Shown in pieces: positions 31,538 through 33,068 of a DNA stretch of 33,068 bases. How positions within the stretch are numbered: the first letter of the stretch is position 1; each line of letters opens with the position of its first letter. Origin of the DNA: Desulfobacterales bacterium. Lineage in GTDB: Bacteria; Desulfobacterota; Desulfobacteria; Desulfobacterales; SURF-7. The notes under the pieces are model-generated. The model searched no databases, was not told the DNA's origin, and saw nothing but the letters and a program-made list of their open reading frames with translations. The position numbers and the translations under genes are program-made. The stretch is taken from positions 1-33,068 of the forward strand of contig JANQFQ010000107.1 in assembly GCA_028277765.1 (NCBI GenBank). The letters are read 5' to 3'.

Positions 31538-32839
31538 ATGAAACCGAACAACGCATATATTGACTGTCTTAACGAAATGTACGGTCTCAGGCGGTTTGGT
31601 ATTATCTTGGGCCTTAACACGATTAAGACTATTTTAAAGAGCCTGGGCAATCCCCATAAAACCTATAAATGTATTCATGTGGCTGGGACCAACGGCAAGG
31701 GATCTATTGCGTCATCCCTCTCTTCTATCCTTGTGGCTTCAGGATATAAAGTCGGCCTGTTTACTTCTCCTCATCTTGTGCGGTTCAATGAAAGGATCAG
31801 TGTAGACAACCAGCCTGTCTCTGATGCAAGCGTTATCCGATCATACAAAGCAGTAAAGCAGGCGGATTACGGAAAACGGGAACCAACGTTTTTTGAATAT
31901 TCAACGGCAATGGCCCTGTATGAATTCGGCAGGCAGAAGGTTGACTGGGCTGTTGTTGAGACCGGCATGGGTGGCAGGCTTGATGCGACCAACGCGGTAA
32001 CACCGGCAGTGGCCATTATTTCAAATATATCCCTTGAGCATCAGTTCTATCTTGGAAATACGATTGCTGAAATAACCGGTGAAAAGGGGGGGATCATCAA
32101 AAAACAGATTCCCGTGGTCACAGGAGTTAAACAGAAGCAGGCAATTTCCGTGCTCGAAAAGATCGCCCAAGAAAAGCAGGCCCCATTATACCGATACCGA
32201 AAGGATTTTAGAGTACGAAGGCAACAACACAAGAAGTTTAATTATTACGGTATTGATCATACCTGGCGTCAGATGACCACCGGTCTTCTGGGAAACTATC
32301 AGGTTGACAATACCGCCCTGATACTTGCTGCTTGTGAAATTTTAATGAAAAGGGGCGCAAAGATTTCTCTCCAAACCATAAGGGACGGCCTTGAGCAGAA
32401 CCGGTGGCCGGGAAGGCTTGATGTGGTTTCAGAAAAGCCCTTGGTCATCCTTGATGGCGCCCATAACCTTATTGCAGCGAAAAATCTCGCCAGGTTTTTA
32501 TCAGATAATCTTTCAGATAGAAAGTTGACCATTGTCACAGGTATCCTTGATGATAAACCCTATGAAACCATCCTCAATGCACTGCTCCCTGGCTGTACCA
32601 GGGCTGTCCTGACACGGCCGAAGATTGACAGGGCATATGCCCCTGAAACCCTGCTTCCTGCTGCTAAAAAGATAGTAAAGGATACAATCGTTATTCCGGA
32701 TGTGGGTGATGCTGTGAAGCACGCGGTTGAGACATCCGCACCTGAAGACACCATCTGCATCGCCGGTTCCCTCTACGTGGTCGGCGAAGCAAAAGAATTC
32801 CTTGAAACCGGCGATATCCAATTCAGCAATATGTTTTGA
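31538..32839 (+). CDS. folC: Folylpolyglutamate synthase / dihydrofolate synthase
   Basis: The 433-residue Mur-ligase-fold product has the ATP P-loop HVAGTNGKGSIASSLSSIL (Gly50-Ser56), SPHLVRFNERI, ETGMGGRLDATN, ISLEHQFYLGNTIAEI, and the C-terminal domain with RWPGRLDVV and ILDGAHN. It adds glutamate to dihydropteroate or folates. The ATG at 31538 has no clear Shine-Dalgarno; the bases before it are partly repeat. It appears to be a single-gene unit, with rpsU ended by a terminator upstream. Confidence 0.96.
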   Translation: MKPNNAYIDCLNEMYGLRRFGIILGLNTIKTILKSLGNPHKTYKCIHVAGTNGKGSIASSLSSILVASGYKVGLFTSPHLVRFNERISVDNQPVSDASVIRSYKAVKQADYGKREPTFFEYSTAMALYEFGRQKVDWAVVETGMGGRLDATNAVTPAVAIISNISLEHQFYLGNTIAEITGEKGGIIKKQIPVVTGVKQKQAISVLEKIAQEKQAPLYRYRKDFRVRRQQHKKFNYYGIDHTWRQMTTGLLGNYQVDNTALILAACEILMKRGAKISLQTIRDGLEQNRWPGRLDVVSEKPLVILDGAHNLIAAKNLARFLSDNLSDRKLTIVTGILDDKPYETILNALLPGCTRAVLTRPKIDRAYAPETLLPAAKKIVKDTIVIPDVGDAVKHAVETSAPEDTICIAGSLYVVGEAKEFLETGDIQFSNMF

Positions 32840-32876
32840 CTTGTACAAAAACTCTTTTCACCACGAACACAAAAAA

Positions 32877-33068
32877 AGATTCACCACGAAGGGCTCGAAG
32901 AACACGAAGAGGTTTTTTTGTTTCGCGATAAATAGTACTGTTTTGTGGTGATACATAGAATAGGAATGAAGCATGAATAGTGTGAATAAAAATGAAGTAA
33001 TCACTTTTTTGCCCGCAGGGCATAAAAACAAACCTCTTCGTGTTCTTCGAGCCCTTCGTGGTGAATCT
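32877..33068. repeat. Large inverted repeat after folC
   Basis: Perfect 39-bp arms, AGATTCACCACGAAGGGCTC... at 32877-32915 and its complement at 33030-33068 (the window edge, so the right arm may continue). The 114 nt between them hold no credible gene. Same word family as 22787-22881 but with longer arms and a different centre. The size and structure resemble a miniature inverted-repeat element. Confidence 0.88.

Noticed and set aside
32877..33068. Repeated CACGAAGAA-like words looked like part of a CRISPR array.
   Set aside because: There are only two arms, in opposite orientation, with no regular spacers and no cas genes.

Overview
The window looks like a chromosomal segment from an uncultured or lightly studied member of the Desulfobacterota (the former Deltaproteobacteria). 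This rests on gene order and protein character, not on a database search: the S10-spc-alpha ribosomal cluster directly follows tuf; the ffh-rpsP-khpA-rimM-trmD-(PF09936-type RNA methyltransferase)-rplS-rnhB-yraN order is one I associate with that group; and base composition is moderate with a dense load of short intergenic repeats.

Region 1 (1-14512, all + strand) is the ribosomal superoperon: the end of tuf, then rpsJ-rplC-rplD-rplW-rplB-rpsS-rplV-rpsC-rplP-rpmC-rpsQ-rplN-rplX-rplE-rpsN-rpsH-rplF-rplR-rpsE-rpmD-rplO-secY-infA-rpmJ-rpsM-rpsK-rpsD-rpoA-rplQ, closed by a hairpin terminator. The usual adk and map genes between secY and infA are absent. L17 carries a tail of about 105 acidic residues that doubles its length, S5 begins with a Lys-Asp repeat coded by a GATAAA microsatellite, and several 30S genes start with TTG.

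Region 2 (14513-22900) is accessory. It has a GAF-like/GGDEF diguanylate cyclase (- strand) divergent from a membrane-anchored SGNH-hydrolase-like protein; a CsgG/FlgT-like lipoprotein lying between inverted copies of a short repeat; a tight - strand operon of an M20-like peptidase homologue (catalytic Glu pair apparently missing), a glucosyl-3-phosphoglycerate synthase homologue and moaA; then an HD-domain phosphohydrolase-like gene.

Region 3 (22900-33068) is translation and RNA housekeeping: rlmN (-) divergent from ffh, then rpsP, khpA, rimM, trmD, a SAM-dependent RNA methyltransferase, rplS, rnhB, yraN, rpsU and folC. From rimM onward the genes are pulled apart by 230-630 bp spacers built from several repeat families.

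The most distinctive non-coding signal is a roughly 65-70 nt two-hairpin element in four same-strand copies. Two lie inside the ribosomal operon (after rpsQ and after rpsE, where each appears to supply the host gene's last sense codon and stop codon) and two lie beside yraN. A second family (core TGCCTAAAGTTGTGGTATCG) occurs seven times. No rRNA, tRNA, CRISPR array, intact insertion sequence or transposase gene was seen.
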